Part shown: piece by piece, positions 36,231 to 44,634 of the stretch
How the letters are laid out: each line of letters starts with the position of its first letter
Numbering within the stretch: position 1 is the first letter of the stretch
Assembly: GCA_944322615.1 (NCBI GenBank)
Contig: CALUPH010000004.1
Span: forward strand, 62,001-126,000
Origin: Candidatus Gastranaerophilales bacterium
GTDB taxonomy: Bacteria > Cyanobacteriota > Vampirovibrionia > Gastranaerophilales > Gastranaerophilaceae
Reading direction: 5' to 3'
Length of the DNA stretch: 64,000 bases
Translations under genes and position numbers: made by a program
Notes under the pieces: generated by a model
What the model saw: the letters and a program-made list of their open reading frames with translations, nothing else
The model's database searches: none
Told to the model about the DNA's origin: nothing

Positions 36231-36250
36231 AAGCTGCAAATGCAGCTTTT
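36229..36250 (+). terminator. Terminator-like hairpin
   Basis: AAAAGCTGCA (36229-36238) and TGCAGCTTTT (36241-36250) form a 10-bp perfect repeat with a very short loop, ending in TTTT, directly at the stop of the cupin gene. Confidence 0.7.
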
Positions 36251-36308
36251 AAATTTGAATGAAAAAAATAATTCGTTTATAATAAAAAAGTAGAGAGTTG
36301 GAATTATT

Positions 36309-37007
36309 ATGAAACGAATTATTATACTGGTTGCTTTGTTATTTATATCTCCCTGTTTAAATGTTTATGCAGAAGAAACAACACAAAGTTGTTTTACAAA
36401 TGATATACAAATACAAAAAAGAATAAGCGATATAGGTTATCGTATATTAAATGCCAATAAAATTGATGTAAGGATGATTTTTGTATATCAGGATAAAGAA
36501 AAATTTGTAAAAGTTGAGCCCGGGCTTATGAAGAGGCAAATTATAATATATGATAAAACAATGCAATTTGCTTCTTCGGATGATGAAATAGCAGCTTATT
36601 TGGCAAGAGAAATATGTAAAAGTGCAGAATCTTATGCCGGTGTATTTAAAGGTTTTGTTTCATCTGCTCAAATTAAAATGGCACCAAAAAAATATGAGTT
36701 ATTTTTTGATAAAAGAGCAGTAGATTTTATGGTTATGTCAGGATATAATCCTCTTGCTTTTATAACTTTTATACATAAATCTCAACCGCAAAAAAGATAT
36801 GATAAAGTTTCAAGACATAATTTGACTTCAAAACGATTAGCTTATATTTATGAATATATATATACAAAATATCCATATTTTCTTGTAAATAATAAATATT
36901 TGGATAATGAAACTTATCAACATTTTCTTTTATCTTCTATAGAAAATAGAAAGAAGTTAAATGAAAAAATAAAATCAGGTTCAAAGGAAGCAGCTAATTA
37001 TGAATAA
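36309..37007 (+). CDS. Exported M48-like protein lacking the zinc-binding histidines
   Basis: 232 residues with a signal peptide (IIILVALLFISPCLNVYA). The middle matches M48 periplasmic metalloproteases in layout: DDEIAAYLAREICKSAE stands where family members have an HExxH helix, here R100-E-I-C-K104. YELFFDKRAVDFMVMSGYNPLAFITF corresponds to the downstream ExxxD block before the AGYDP-like motif. Both zinc-binding histidines are lost, so it is probably an inactive family member with a binding or chaperone role (inference). It overlaps the next exported protein by eight bases. Confidence 0.65.
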   Translation: MKRIIILVALLFISPCLNVYAEETTQSCFTNDIQIQKRISDIGYRILNANKIDVRMIFVYQDKEKFVKVEPGLMKRQIIIYDKTMQFASSDDEIAAYLAREICKSAESYAGVFKGFVSSAQIKMAPKKYELFFDKRAVDFMVMSGYNPLAFITFIHKSQPQKRYDKVSRHNLTSKRLAYIYEYIYTKYPYFLVNNKYLDNETYQHFLLSSIENRKKLNEKIKSGSKEAANYE

Positions 37008-37590
37008 ATTGCTTTGTAAACTGTTTTTTGTCTTTTTTGTTTTTCTTCTTATTGCGAGTACGACAGTAAGTGCTATAGAAGATGATGATATTACAAAAGA
37101 ATTATTAAAACATGCAAATATAACTAATCCTCAAACAAATTTAAATTATAATTATGAATCATTTGAAAGAGTTCCTATAAAATTAGAAATAGTAAAACCA
37201 ATCTCAACAAAGAAAGGATGCATAACAGAAGGTCAAGTTATAGATTTTATCGTAAAAGAAGATGTAATATATGACTCAAAAGTAATTATAAAAAAAGGTA
37301 CAAAAGTCACTGCTAAAGTTCAAACAGCAATGGATAGAGGAATGAATGGAGTTCCTGCTACTCTAATAATTGATGATTTTAATATAGAAGGAATAGATAA
37401 AAACAAGTTAAAAGCTACTTATATAAAAAGAGGTCAAAATAGGACCCTAATTGTTTTGCCAATAAAATGGGCATTAACATTAATCCCATTTGTAGGGTAT
37501 GTTTCTAACCTTATAATAGGCGGACATGCAAATATCAAAAAGAAAAATACGATAGTTTTATTTTATTACCCTAATTGGGGTAAACAATAA
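37000..37590 (+). CDS. Exported protein of unknown function
   Basis: 196 residues. A signal peptide (LLCKLFFVFFVFLLIASTTV) is followed by a beta-rich domain (ESFERVPIKLEIVKPI, then VIIKKGTKVTAKVQTAMDRG), and a hydrophobic stretch near residues 145-165 (IKWALTLIPFVGYVSNLIIGG) that could insert in the membrane. No family is recognised. It is translationally coupled to the M48-like protein upstream, so the two probably act together in the periplasm or envelope. Confidence 0.7.
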   Translation: MNKLLCKLFFVFFVFLLIASTTVSAIEDDDITKELLKHANITNPQTNLNYNYESFERVPIKLEIVKPISTKKGCITEGQVIDFIVKEDVIYDSKVIIKKGTKVTAKVQTAMDRGMNGVPATLIIDDFNIEGIDKNKLKATYIKRGQNRTLIVLPIKWALTLIPFVGYVSNLIIGGHANIKKKNTIVLFYYPNWGKQ

Positions 37591-37656
37591 GATAATTGAT
37601 ATTGACATTAACCCTTGTTAATAAGTAAATTAATATGTTATTAAGGGAGTAAAATT

Positions 37657-38508
37657 GTGGACGAAATAATAAAACAAATTATCTTTAAAAATGCAGCAAA
37701 AATTGATTTGTTTCTAATAGGTAAAACTCTTATTGAAATAGTTCTTTTTATAATAATTTTAAGAATAGTAAATAAGACATTACACTTGTTTTTTGATAAA
37801 CTCTTATCGAAAATTTCTGATACAGAAACAAAAAAACATTATCAAACATTAAAACAATTAGGTACATATATAATAGATGCAATTATAATATTATTTTTTG
37901 CAACTAATATTTTGGGCAATTTTGGCATTGATATGAAACCAATATTGGCAACAGCAGGTATACTTGGTGTTGCTGTAGGTTTTGGAGGAAAGAAATTTGT
38001 TGAAGATTTATTTACCGGTCTTTCAATAATTTTAACCGGTCAATTACGTGTCGGAGACTATGTTACGGTTAACAATTCAACCGGAACTGTTGAAAAAGTA
38101 ACACTTACAATGATTGTTATTAGAGCATTTAATGGCGATGTTCACTATCTTAGAAATGGACAAATTGATACTATAATTAACCAGACAAAAAACTTTTCAT
38201 TTCCTATATTTAATATTAGTGTTGCATATAAAACAGATGTTACACATGCAATGAAAGTTTTAAGAGAATTGGGACAGGAACTAAGACAAAACCCGACTTA
38301 TTCCAGATTTGTTCTTTCCGATATTGAAGTATTAGGTTTAAATGAATTCCAAGATTCCGCTATAATAATTCAATGCAGAATAAAAACAACCCCGCAAGAA
38401 CAATGGATGGTCAAACGTAAATTTAATCAAATGGTTAAAGAAAGATTTGAAAAAGAAGGAATAGAAATTCCATTCCCTCAAGTTGTAGTAAATAAAGCAG
38501 AAGGATAA
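37657..38508 (+). CDS. MscS-family small-conductance mechanosensitive channel
   Basis: 283 residues. Two or three helices precede the pore helix region PILATAGILGVAVGFGGKKFVEDLFTGLSII (near residue 98), rich in Gly/Ala as in MscS TM3. The cytoplasmic beta domain begins at LRVGDYVTVNNSTGTVEKV. Channels of this family open under membrane tension to release solutes. The start is GTG 37657 with AAGGGAG seven bases upstream. It is four bases upstream of galE and likely cotranscribed. Confidence 0.92.
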   Translation: MDEIIKQIIFKNAAKIDLFLIGKTLIEIVLFIIILRIVNKTLHLFFDKLLSKISDTETKKHYQTLKQLGTYIIDAIIILFFATNILGNFGIDMKPILATAGILGVAVGFGGKKFVEDLFTGLSIILTGQLRVGDYVTVNNSTGTVEKVTLTMIVIRAFNGDVHYLRNGQIDTIINQTKNFSFPIFNISVAYKTDVTHAMKVLRELGQELRQNPTYSRFVLSDIEVLGLNEFQDSAIIIQCRIKTTPQEQWMVKRKFNQMVKERFEKEGIEIPFPQVVVNKAEG

Positions 38509-38512
38509 ATGT

Positions 38513-39496
38513 ATGATTTTAGTCACAGGAGGCGCCGGTTACATTGGTAGTCATACAGTCCTGAATTTTCTGAATAAAGGTTATGAAATAGTTGTTATTG
38601 ATAATCTTGAAAATGGTCATATTGAAACAATTAATACATTAAAGCAAATAGGGAATATTCATTTTGTCAAAGGTGATTTGAGGAATTTAGACGATGTTGA
38701 AGCTGTTTTTTCAAATTACCAAATTGATACTGTTATTCATTTTGCTGGGTTTATTCAAGTTGAAGAAAGCGTAAGAAATCCTGAGAAATACTATAAAAAT
38801 AATGTATTAGCCTCAATTAATCTTTTTAATACAATGGTACAACATAATGTTCAAAAAATTGTATTCTCATCATCAGCTGCAGTATATGGAGAACCTGTTT
38901 ATACGCCTATAGACGAGAAACATCCTAAAAAGCCATTAAATCCTTATGGGGAAAATAAATCTAAAGTGGAAGAAATCCTTAAAGACTATGATGCTAAATA
39001 TAACTTAAAATCAATCTGTTTAAGATATTTTAATGTTGCAGGAGCTGACTCACTTTCAAGAATAGGTGAATGGCATGAACCTGAAACACATCTTATTCCA
39101 AATATATTAAAATCAATATTTGAAAAAGATAAAACATTTAAAATTTTTGGGACAGACTATGATACATTTGATGGAACCTGTATAAGAGATTATGTTAATG
39201 TTGAAGATTTAGCAGAAGCACATTATTTAGCATATTTGTATCTTAAAGATAATAAGAAATCTGAAATATTTAATCTTGGTACGGAAAATGGCAGCAGCGT
39301 AAAGGAAGTCTTTGAAACAGTCGAAGAAATAACCGGAAAAAAAATTAATGTAGAAATAAAACCAAGAAGATTAGGAGATGCTGCTATACTTTTGGCAAAC
39401 TCATCAAAAGCTAAAGAAATTCTAAAATGGATACCGAAACATAATCTTGAAGATAGTATCAAAACTGCTTATTTATGGGAGAAAAATAAACATTAA
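38513..39496 (+). CDS. galE: UDP-glucose 4-epimerase
   Basis: 327 residues of the extended short-chain dehydrogenase family. The NAD-binding ILVTGGAGYIGSHTVLNFL is at the N-terminus, the catalytic SSSAAVYG then YGENKSKVE (Y-x3-K) near residue 145, and RYFNVAGAD after it. It interconverts UDP-glucose and UDP-galactose, supplying sugar nucleotides for surface glycans. A strong bidirectional terminator follows. Confidence 0.93.
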   Translation: MILVTGGAGYIGSHTVLNFLNKGYEIVVIDNLENGHIETINTLKQIGNIHFVKGDLRNLDDVEAVFSNYQIDTVIHFAGFIQVEESVRNPEKYYKNNVLASINLFNTMVQHNVQKIVFSSSAAVYGEPVYTPIDEKHPKKPLNPYGENKSKVEEILKDYDAKYNLKSICLRYFNVAGADSLSRIGEWHEPETHLIPNILKSIFEKDKTFKIFGTDYDTFDGTCIRDYVNVEDLAEAHYLAYLYLKDNKKSEIFNLGTENGSSVKEVFETVEEITGKKINVEIKPRRLGDAAILLANSSKAKEILKWIPKHNLEDSIKTAYLWEKNKH

Positions 39497-39527
39497 AAAA
39501 AGAACCACTTAATGTGGTTCTTTTTTT
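39494..39527. terminator. Bidirectional rho-independent terminator
   Basis: AGAACCAC (39501-39508) and GTGGTTCT (39514-39521) with a five-base loop, flanked by A and T runs on both sides. It separates galE from the convergent acyltransferase gene. Confidence 0.9.
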
Positions 39528-39532
39528 ATGAT

Positions 39533-40645
39533 TTATACTCCAATAAAACTTCTTGTGTTTTCTATTTTAAGTTTCTTTAATATTGTTTTAATTATAAATA
39601 ATGTTATAAAACTTGCAAACAGAACAAATAAATATCTTAAGCAAACTATTAGTGTCGCAACATAAAATTCTGTTGAGTTATTTACTGGTATTACAGGCTG
39701 TTGAGAAAAAATTTGATTAAATGCAAATACAAAATACCAGTGAATAAAGAATAATCCAAAACTGTATTTTGCTGTAACATCAAGCCAGTGATTTAATTTT
39801 TCGTGTGATTTTATTAACTCATCATAATGCTTCAAATATCCTAATACAATAACTGTTAAGAATATTTTTGAAACAGTTCCGTTAAAAAACATTCCACTAT
39901 GGTTAAAATAAATATCAGCTATGGAAGTTATTATCATAAGAAAAATAAAAAAGTATCTTTTATCATAAAAAACGTCAATTCTATCTTTATATTTTGAAAG
40001 ATACATTCCAAATACATACATAGATGTAAAATGTATAAATCCGCTTAAGACATATTTTAAATAGGCAATATATTTATGAAGATAATCCATATTTACAACA
40101 TATGATGGTTCTATATCCATACGCGGTAAGAAAATTGTTATTAAGAACAATAAAGGTAAAAGTTTGTATAACCAATTTTTCTTTTCTAAGTACAAAAGTA
40201 AGTAACTTAGTATAAAGAAAATAACAATCATTGGAATAAACCAAGTCGGAACATTGTGAACTCTTCCTGTTGTAAGGAATACTCCTATTTGTGCTAATGG
40301 GTTTAAGCCATCAAAAGGATTACCATAAGCTAAAGGCATACAAAAGCATAGGATTATACCGGGGATTGCTGTTAAAATATAAGGTATAATTACATTTTTC
40401 CATTTTTTTTGGAGATAATTTTTATACTCAAATTTTGAAGAAAGATGTTGGAATAAAAATCCCGAAATAAATATGAAAAGAGCAGTTCCACCTGCCCATA
40501 CTTCAAAAGAAATACTTTTTAATAAACTTCCGTTTGTACCTATTTGCATTGTATGACCGGCTAAAATTAAAAGAATTGCTAATCCTCTAAAAACATTGAT
40601 ATAGTTTAACATTTCTCTTTTGGGTTTTACTATATTTTCACTCAT
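39533..40645 (-). CDS. Acyltransferase family 3 (OafA-like) membrane protein
   Basis: 370 residues with about ten helices. The family start is YINVFRGLAILLILAGHTMQ, containing the conserved RG-A...H motif (here RGLAILLILAGH, with the catalytic-type His). Members O-acetylate or otherwise acylate surface glycans and lipids at the inner membrane. ATG 40645 is preferred because GGAGG lies seven bases upstream; an upstream start at 40663 lacks it. Neighbouring galE suggests a glycan target. Confidence 0.85.
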   Translation of the reverse strand: MSENIVKPKREMLNYINVFRGLAILLILAGHTMQIGTNGSLLKSISFEVWAGGTALFIFISGFLFQHLSSKFEYKNYLQKKWKNVIIPYILTAIPGIILCFCMPLAYGNPFDGLNPLAQIGVFLTTGRVHNVPTWFIPMIVIFFILSYLLLYLEKKNWLYKLLPLLFLITIFLPRMDIEPSYVVNMDYLHKYIAYLKYVLSGFIHFTSMYVFGMYLSKYKDRIDVFYDKRYFFIFLMIITSIADIYFNHSGMFFNGTVSKIFLTVIVLGYLKHYDELIKSHEKLNHWLDVTAKYSFGLFFIHWYFVFAFNQIFSQQPVIPVNNSTEFYVATLIVCLRYLFVLFASFITLFIIKTILKKLKIENTRSFIGV

Positions 40646-40756
40646 TATTTTTCCTCCGAACAAGACTATAATAACAACTAAAAAAAAAAATACAAATTAG
40701 CAAATTATGCTTTCATAAGTTTTTACAGAAGTAAAAAAGAGAAAGTATTTATAAAA

Positions 40757-41341
40757 ATGAATAATATTGCAATATCTTTCGGTAAAAGAATTCCCAAAAT
40801 GCAATTTCAAATACAGAAAAAAGATACTAAGGAGTATGTTCCGGCTGTTTTTTCTGAAGTTGATTGTAAAGATGAAGATGACTATAATGAAGTAAAAAAT
40901 CTTGATAGAAAGTGGACATTTAGAAATCATATAGCACAAGCTATAGAAGAAAAAGATGTGGTACAAAGATTTTTTAAACAAAAAAGTAATAAATCAATAT
41001 ATGAAATGCATGATGAACAAGGACAACTTATAGGTATTGCTCAAACACAAACGAGAAATGGTATATGCAACATAGAATATATTGAAACAAAACCTAACAA
41101 TGAATATAAATATGTAGGACAGGCAATGGTTACAGCGATAGGATGCGAAACAATTGCCAGAAATGGTTATACTTTAACTGTCCTTACTCCAATTGATGAA
41201 GCTATTCCTTTTTATACTAATGCTTGTGGGTTTAAAGTATTTGGTGATTTTTTCTTAAGAATGAATCAAAGTCAAATTTTGGAATTAATAAAAAGAACAG
41301 AACAAAAAACAAATGCTTCTATTATTGATTTGAAAGGTTGA
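40757..41341 (+). CDS. GNAT-like protein with N-terminal ISFGK motif, copy 1
   Basis: 194 residues, soluble. It begins with AISFGKRIPKMQFQIQKK (ISFGK at 6-10). The second half looks like a GNAT core: NEYKYVGQAMVTAIGCETIARNGYTLTVLTP (acetyl-CoA helix, although the Q/RxxGxG loop is weak), then FYTNACGFKVF (YxxxGF). It is a paralogue of the next gene, which it overlaps by four bases. Possible role in acetylation of an unknown target. The N-terminal peptide recurs in unrelated proteins of this window. Confidence 0.7.
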   Translation: MNNIAISFGKRIPKMQFQIQKKDTKEYVPAVFSEVDCKDEDDYNEVKNLDRKWTFRNHIAQAIEEKDVVQRFFKQKSNKSIYEMHDEQGQLIGIAQTQTRNGICNIEYIETKPNNEYKYVGQAMVTAIGCETIARNGYTLTVLTPIDEAIPFYTNACGFKVFGDFFLRMNQSQILELIKRTEQKTNASIIDLKG

Positions 41342-41910
41342 AAATGAATATATCTTTTGGAAAAAAAATACCATTAATGCAATGTCAGATTGTAAATTCA
41401 AAAACAAATGAATTTGTTCCTGCTACTATCTTTGAATATGATTGTAATGATAAAAAAGATGCTGATGATATAAACGAAATAGACGGATATTGGATGTTTA
41501 AAAGTGAAATTTTATTCAATGCCAAAGATAAATTTCAATTACCTCAAAAATATAAAAATCTTAGAATATTTTCACTTGAAAATAATAAAGGAAAAACTAT
41601 AGGTCTGATGCAATGTAAAGAAAGCGATAATCAATTTGACATAAGTCTACTGGAAAAAAGATTTCTTGATAAACACAAATATGTTGGTTCAGTATTATTG
41701 GCAACTGCTGCAAAAGAAACACTAAAATCGAAATCGAATAAATTGACGGTAAGCTTTCCGCTTCCGGAAGCAAGAGATTTTTATATAAATGGATGTGGTT
41801 TTAAAACAACATCAACAAAAATTTTGGAAATGGATCAGGAACAAATAAAAAAATTCATAAAACAAACAGAACAAAAAACAAATTCTCAACTTATTAATAT
41901 ACAAGGTTAA
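41338..41910 (+). CDS. GNAT-like protein with N-terminal ISFGK motif, copy 2
   Basis: 190 residues, paralogous to the preceding gene along its whole length. It shares MNISFGKKIPLMQCQI at the start, HKYVGSVLLATAAKETLK in the core, FYINGCGFKTT and the C-terminal IKQTEQKTNSQLINIQG (copy 1: IKRTEQKTNASIIDLKG). The two genes overlap by ATGA, so they arose by tandem duplication and are translated together. Divergence is large outside these blocks, which suggests they act on different targets or as a heterodimer. Confidence 0.7.
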   Translation: MKMNISFGKKIPLMQCQIVNSKTNEFVPATIFEYDCNDKKDADDINEIDGYWMFKSEILFNAKDKFQLPQKYKNLRIFSLENNKGKTIGLMQCKESDNQFDISLLEKRFLDKHKYVGSVLLATAAKETLKSKSNKLTVSFPLPEARDFYINGCGFKTTSTKILEMDQEQIKKFIKQTEQKTNSQLINIQG

Positions 41911-41965
41911 TAACCCTATATCTATATATTATTTAAAAGATTATGCATATTGATAATGAAAAAAT

Positions 41966-42008
41966 AAAAAAGCCCCAAGTACCGTTAATTGATATTTGAG
42001 ACTTTTTT
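41966..42008 (-). terminator. Terminator after accC
   Basis: On the minus strand AAAAAAGTCTCAA (42008-41996) pairs with TTGGGGCTTTTTT (41978-41966), with two G-U pairs and a T-rich end. It lies 25 bases past the accC stop. The plus-strand version has mismatches, so it works in one direction. Confidence 0.75.
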
Positions 42009-42032
42009 GTTTATAGAATAAAATTTTAATGA

Positions 42033-43382
42033 TTATTCTTTATTATTTTGTTTATATGTATTCATAAAACCTGTATCAAAAACACCGCTTATGAAGACTT
42101 CGTCCTCAATTAGTTCTTGATAAAACGGCAGAGTTGTTTTAACTCCGGTTATAACATATTCTTTCAATGCTCTATACATTCTTCTTCTTGCTTCTTCTCT
42201 GGTTGGAGCCCAACACATTAATTTGCTTATTAAAGAATCATAATAAGGCGGAATTTTATAACCTGAATATACATGTGAATCAACTCTTACTCCAAATCCG
42301 CCGGGAGTAATGTAACCATTTATTTCTCCTGGAGCCGGTAAGAAGTTTCTGTCTGGATCCTCAGCATTTATACGACATTCTATAGCGTGTCCGTATAATT
42401 TTATGTCTTCTTGCTTGAATGATAATGGATTACCTGCAGCAATGTTTATTTGTTCTCTAACTATATCAACATTTGATATCATTTCTGTAATACCATGTTC
42501 AACCTGAAGACGTGTATTCATTTCCATAAAATAGAAATTTTTATCTTTATCAAGTAAAAACTCAATAGTACCGACACCTTCATAATTAGCAGCTTTAGCA
42601 GCTCTAACAGCAGCTTCTCCAAGCTTTCTTCTTATTTCTTCGCTTACAGCAGGAGATGGAGCTTCTTCAACTAATTTTTGATGTCTTCTTTGTATAGAAC
42701 AATCTCTTTCACCCAAGTGAACAACATTTCCGAATTTATCAGCAATAACCTGAACTTCAATGTGTCTTGGATTTACTAAATATTTTTCCATATATACATC
42801 AGGATTACCAAAGAATTTCTCAGCTTCCTGACGGCAAAGTGTAATATTTTGCTCAAGCTCAGCATCGTTATTAGCAACACGCATACCTTTTCCGCCACCG
42901 CCTGCAGTTGCCTTAACTATTACGGGATATCCGAATTTTTTAGCTGCAGCTTTTGCTTCTTCGATATCTGTTATAATTCCTATACCCGGAGTAATCGGAA
43001 CATTTTTCGACATCATTGTTTTTCTTGCAGTGGCTTTATCTCCCATTAATTGCATTGATTCAGGAGAAGGACCGATAAATTTTATATTATGTTCAGCGCA
43101 TATTTCAGCAAAATCAGCTCTTTCAGACATAAATCCATATCCAGGATGAATCGCATCTGCACCTGAAATTAATGCTGCTGATATTATTGCCGGTATATTC
43201 AAATAACTTTTTGAGCTTTCATTTGGTCCGATACAATATGCTTCTGTAGCTAAACTAACATGTAAAGAATTTGCATCAGCTTGAGAATACACTGCAACAG
43301 TAGGAATTCCTATTTCTCTGCAAGCTCTTATGATTCTGACGGCAACTTCGCCTCTATTTGCTATTAATACTTTCTTAAACAT
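42033..43382 (-). CDS. accC: Acetyl-CoA carboxylase, biotin carboxylase subunit
   Basis: 449 residues, normal length. ATP-grasp enzyme with KVLIANRGEVAVRIIRACRE at the start, the glycine loop KATAGGGGKGMRVA near residue 160, EKYLVNPRHIEVQVIADK and the catalytic region FYFMEMNTRLQVEHGITE. It carboxylates the biotin of AccB using bicarbonate and ATP, the first step of fatty acid synthesis. It lies 13 bases downstream of accB. The carboxyltransferase subunits are not in the window. Confidence 0.96.
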   Translation of the reverse strand: MFKKVLIANRGEVAVRIIRACREIGIPTVAVYSQADANSLHVSLATEAYCIGPNESSKSYLNIPAIISAALISGADAIHPGYGFMSERADFAEICAEHNIKFIGPSPESMQLMGDKATARKTMMSKNVPITPGIGIITDIEEAKAAAKKFGYPVIVKATAGGGGKGMRVANNDAELEQNITLCRQEAEKFFGNPDVYMEKYLVNPRHIEVQVIADKFGNVVHLGERDCSIQRRHQKLVEEAPSPAVSEEIRRKLGEAAVRAAKAANYEGVGTIEFLLDKDKNFYFMEMNTRLQVEHGITEMISNVDIVREQINIAAGNPLSFKQEDIKLYGHAIECRINAEDPDRNFLPAPGEINGYITPGGFGVRVDSHVYSGYKIPPYYDSLISKLMCWAPTREEARRRMYRALKEYVITGVKTTLPFYQELIEDEVFISGVFDTGFMNTYKQNNKE

Positions 43383-43395
43383 ATCCCTTATACCA

Positions 43396-43848
43396 CTACT
43401 CTTGCTCTACATACATAATTACTTGACCATATTCTACAGGTTTGCCGTCTTCAATACAAATTTCAGCAATTTTTCCTGATACTTCGGACGTAATTTTATT
43501 CATTAATTTAATTGTTTCTATTATACAAACAGTTTGACCGGCTTTTATCTCATCTCCAACACTTACAAAAGGTTTTTCATTTGGTGATGGTTTTGAGAAG
43601 TATAGACCTATCATATTAGAAATAATCGGAACAAGATTTTTCTTTGTTTCTTGTTGTTCTATTTCTTTTTCTTCTTGTATTGAAGTTTGAACTTCAGCTT
43701 CAACAACTTTTTCTTTTATTACAGGTTTAAACCCGTTTCCTTTTATGATTAATGACTTATCTGAATCTTCCAATGTTATTTCTGTAAGTTCATTGTTTTT
43801 CATTATGTCAATTAATTTTTCAATATAATCTGTTTCAAATTCTTTCAT
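43396..43848 (-). CDS. accB: Biotin carboxyl carrier protein
   Basis: 150 residues. N-terminal leader, then a linker (QTSIQEEKEIEQQETKK), then the biotinyl domain from about residue 75. The biotin-accepting lysine is K114 in CIIETIKLMNKI. The family usually has an A/S-M-K-L/M-M context; here Thr-Ile precede the Lys instead of Ala-Met. The following region (SGKIAEICIEDGKPVEYGQVIMYVE) is normal. It carries the carboxyl group between AccC and the carboxyltransferase. It is cotranscribed with accC. Confidence 0.93.
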   Translation of the reverse strand: MKEFETDYIEKLIDIMKNNELTEITLEDSDKSLIIKGNGFKPVIKEKVVEAEVQTSIQEEKEIEQQETKKNLVPIISNMIGLYFSKPSPNEKPFVSVGDEIKAGQTVCIIETIKLMNKITSEVSGKIAEICIEDGKPVEYGQVIMYVEQE

Positions 43849-44022
43849 ACTATCCCTTTTAATATTAAAGACTTTATTTATTTTATCCCCTACATATTAC
43901 AGAGTCAAGAAAATACACATACAACGTTAAGTAAAAACAATTTAAGTCAACTTATTATATGATGAAAGATTTACTTTTTTTTTATATAATCACTTTGTAT
44001 TATAAGGAATAGAAGGCGAGAA

Positions 44023-44280
44023 ATGCTTCCAATAGTAACTCAAGAACAATCTACATTATGTTTTGCGGAAATCTTTCAAGACGTTCATTCTTGGCGAAAG
44101 AAGATGATTCATTATATTAAAGATGAAAACCCTGAAATAAACTCAGCTATAATAGAAGCTGCTCAAAATACTGATCTTGACCCGAAGGCTGTTGCTCTCG
44201 GCGCTTATATGACATATATTCTTCTTGAAACTGCAATGAAAGAAGAGTCAGGGCAACAAGTATTTACAATTGATGAATAG
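44023..44280 (+). CDS. Small protein of unknown function
   Basis: 85 residues, soluble and mostly helical, acidic (NPEINSAIIEAAQNTDLDPKAVALGAYMTYILLETAM). No recognised domain. AAGG lies about six bases upstream of the ATG. A TATAAT-like element lies roughly 40 bases upstream, so it is probably a monocistronic gene. It is convergent with the minus-strand gene that follows. Confidence 0.65.
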   Translation: MLPIVTQEQSTLCFAEIFQDVHSWRKKMIHYIKDENPEINSAIIEAAQNTDLDPKAVALGAYMTYILLETAMKEESGQQVFTIDE

Positions 44281-44283
44281 TTA

Positions 44284-44634
44284 TTACAGAAATTTAATTT
44301 TATAGTTTTGTATTTGCTCTTGTTTAATCAATTTCTTTTGGTTTTCAAGAGTATTTTTTACGGCAAAAGTCCAACCGTGTTTTGAATTAACAAAAAGAAA
44401 AAATGCTGCTTCACTTTCTATAATTCTTGAAGCATTATCAATTAATAATTCACCTTTATCTGATAATTCAAATACTGTAAAAGATAAGGGTGACGATATT
44501 GTACTGTCTATATATGCATCATATTTTACTTTACTCAATCTGGTTGTATCTTTTACTAAAGAAGAACCCTTGAATGATGTAATATGCTTATATAAGAATG
44601 TTATAATATCTTCAAGATTATTGTATTGCCTCAT
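44284..44634 (-). CDS. Small protein of unknown function, coupled to a GGDEF protein
   Basis: 116 residues, soluble alpha/beta (SFTVFELSDKGELLIDNASRIIES, then AFFLFVNSKHGWTFAVKNTLEN). The beginning of the gene overlaps the end of the GGDEF/HD-GYP gene by 17 bases on the same strand, so it is translationally coupled to it and may be a partner or regulator of that signalling protein (inference). No family recognised. Confidence 0.65.
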   Translation of the reverse strand: MRQYNNLEDIITFLYKHITSFKGSSLVKDTTRLSKVKYDAYIDSTISSPLSFTVFELSDKGELLIDNASRIIESEAAFFLFVNSKHGWTFAVKNTLENQKKLIKQEQIQNYKIKFL

